Assembly (NCBI GenBank): GCA_041497115.1 | Contig: JBGQFW010000012.1 | Coordinates: forward strand, 4,381-68,380 | DNA length: 64,000 bases | Direction: 5' to 3' | Source of the DNA: AR5 sp041497115 | Lineage (GTDB): Bacteria; Methylomirabilota; Methylomirabilia; Rokubacteriales; CSP1-6 | Shown: one piece after another, positions 63,505-64,000 of the stretch | Position numbering within the stretch: position 1 is the first letter of the stretch | Layout of the letters: each line of letters opens with the position of its first letter | Made by a program: the position numbers and the translations under genes | Notes under the pieces: generated by a model | Told to the model about the DNA's origin: nothing | Seen by the model: only the letters and a program-made list of their open reading frames with translations | Databases searched by the model: none

Positions 63505-64000
63505 ATGAAATTCATCGTGCTCGGTGGGGGAGCGCTGGGGTCCATTCTCGCGGGCCATCTGGCGCGTGCGGGGGAGGACGTGACGGTGATCGCCCGCGGC
63601 GAGCGGGCGCGCCACCTGCGCGAGCACGGCATCGCCATCACCGGGCTCGCCGACTTCACGGCGCCATGCCGCGTGATCACCGACCCCAGGGACGCCGGCG
63701 CGGCCGACCTCCTGATCGTCACGGTGAAGACCTACGACACGGCGACGGCGCTGGCGCCGCTGCGCGACCTCGACGTGGCCAGCGTCCTGTCGGTCCAGAA
63801 CGGCGTCCTCAAGGACGCGCAGCTGGCGCAGGCGTTCGGCGCGGCGCGAACCCTGGGCGCCTCCGCCTTCTTCGCCGGCGAGGTGCTGCCCTCGGGCGTC
63901 GCGCGCTTCACCCTCAACGGCGGCCTCTGCGTGGGCGAGCTGCCGGCGGGGATCTCGCCGCGCGTGCAGCGGCTGGTCGACACCCTCGCCGCGTCGGGCC
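63505..64000 (+). CDS. 2-dehydropantoate 2-reductase-like, 5' part
   Basis: 165 residues before the window ends. KFIVLGGGALGSILAGHLAR is the NADP-binding start, with VTVIARGERARHLREHG, LLIVTVKTYDT and VLSVQNGVLKDAQL typical of the ApbA/PanE family. It would reduce ketopantoate in coenzyme A synthesis, although many paralogs act on other 2-oxoacids. The ATG stands 1 nt after the tRNA CCA, so there is no room for a ribosome site outside the tRNA itself. Confidence 0.82.
   Translation, partial: MKFIVLGGGALGSILAGHLARAGEDVTVIARGERARHLREHGIAITGLADFTAPCRVITDPRDAGAADLLIVTVKTYDTATALAPLRDLDVASVLSVQNGVLKDAQLAQAFGAARTLGASAFFAGEVLPSGVARFTLNGGLCVGELPAGISPRVQRLVDTLAASG

Overview
This is a GC-rich, densely coded, chromosomal window. 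It reads as part of a free-living diderm bacterium: there is a FadL-type outer-membrane barrel, several lipoproteins, and a MurE carrying the DNPR motif of the meso-diaminopimelate type. No ribosomal RNA or universal single-copy taxonomic marker is present. The gene mix (division cluster, stand-alone MetE core, amidohydrolases, dipeptide-type ABC permeases, fused indolepyruvate oxidoreductase, large cyclase) would fit an uncultured soil or subsurface lineage such as Candidatus Rokubacteria/Methylomirabilota or a deltaproteobacterial relative. That placement is inference only.

Layout. 1-9.2 kb: the 3' end of a radical SAM/SPASM gene, a large secreted MBG-repeat protein, an NTP_transf_5 protein, a stand-alone MetE-type methyltransferase and a reductase-crotonase fusion. 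9.2-15.6 kb: NYN nuclease-like protein, small Arg-rich protein, secreted thermonuclease, then a minus-strand group (membrane GAF/PAS adenylate cyclase, FadL barrel, luciferase-like oxidoreductase). 15.7-30.1 kb: fused 2-oxoacid (indolepyruvate-type) oxidoreductase, ArfB-like factor, adenine deaminase-like enzyme, esterase, DUF445 protein, dipeptide transporter (binding protein and two permeases), amidase and a pseudopilin-like protein. 30.3-46.5 kb: the division and cell wall (dcw) cluster mraZ-rsmH-ftsL-ftsI-murE-murF-mraY-murD-ftsW-murC-murB-ftsQ-ftsA-ftsZ, with a recognisable promoter and MraZ operator but without murG or ddl. 46.7-52.8 kb: pgeF, yggS, proC, yggT, divIVA, DUF167 and mtnA, interrupted by a lower-GC brnT-HEPN cassette. 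52.8-60.1 kb: tandem nitroreductase, aminotransferase, two M48-like lipoproteins (one lacking the catalytic Glu), histidine phosphatase, hisZ and purA. 60.1-61.5 kb: a 1.39-kb island carrying a phosphoribosyltransferase and a SLOG-like gene, bounded by a 126-bp duplication of the purA 3' end. 61.5-64 kb: lipoprotein, transglutaminase-like protein, tRNA-Lys and the start of a ketopantoate reductase.

Most genes are joined by ATGA/GTGA overlaps, implying long translationally coupled operons. No gene-free stretch exceeds 300 bases; the longest are 397-655, which holds only a degenerate 29-codon frame, and 30147-30401, which holds the dcw promoter and operator. Several genes have a TAGAAT-like -10 element only 5-9 nt before the start codon, suggesting leaderless mRNAs. 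A GC-rich two-hairpin repeat occurs three times, and a 45-bp in-frame tandem repeat lies between mraY and murD.

The best candidates for something undescribed are the purA-tail PRTase/SLOG island, the BrnT-HEPN pair lacking a BrnA antitoxin, and the repeat-encoded peptide inside the dcw operon.
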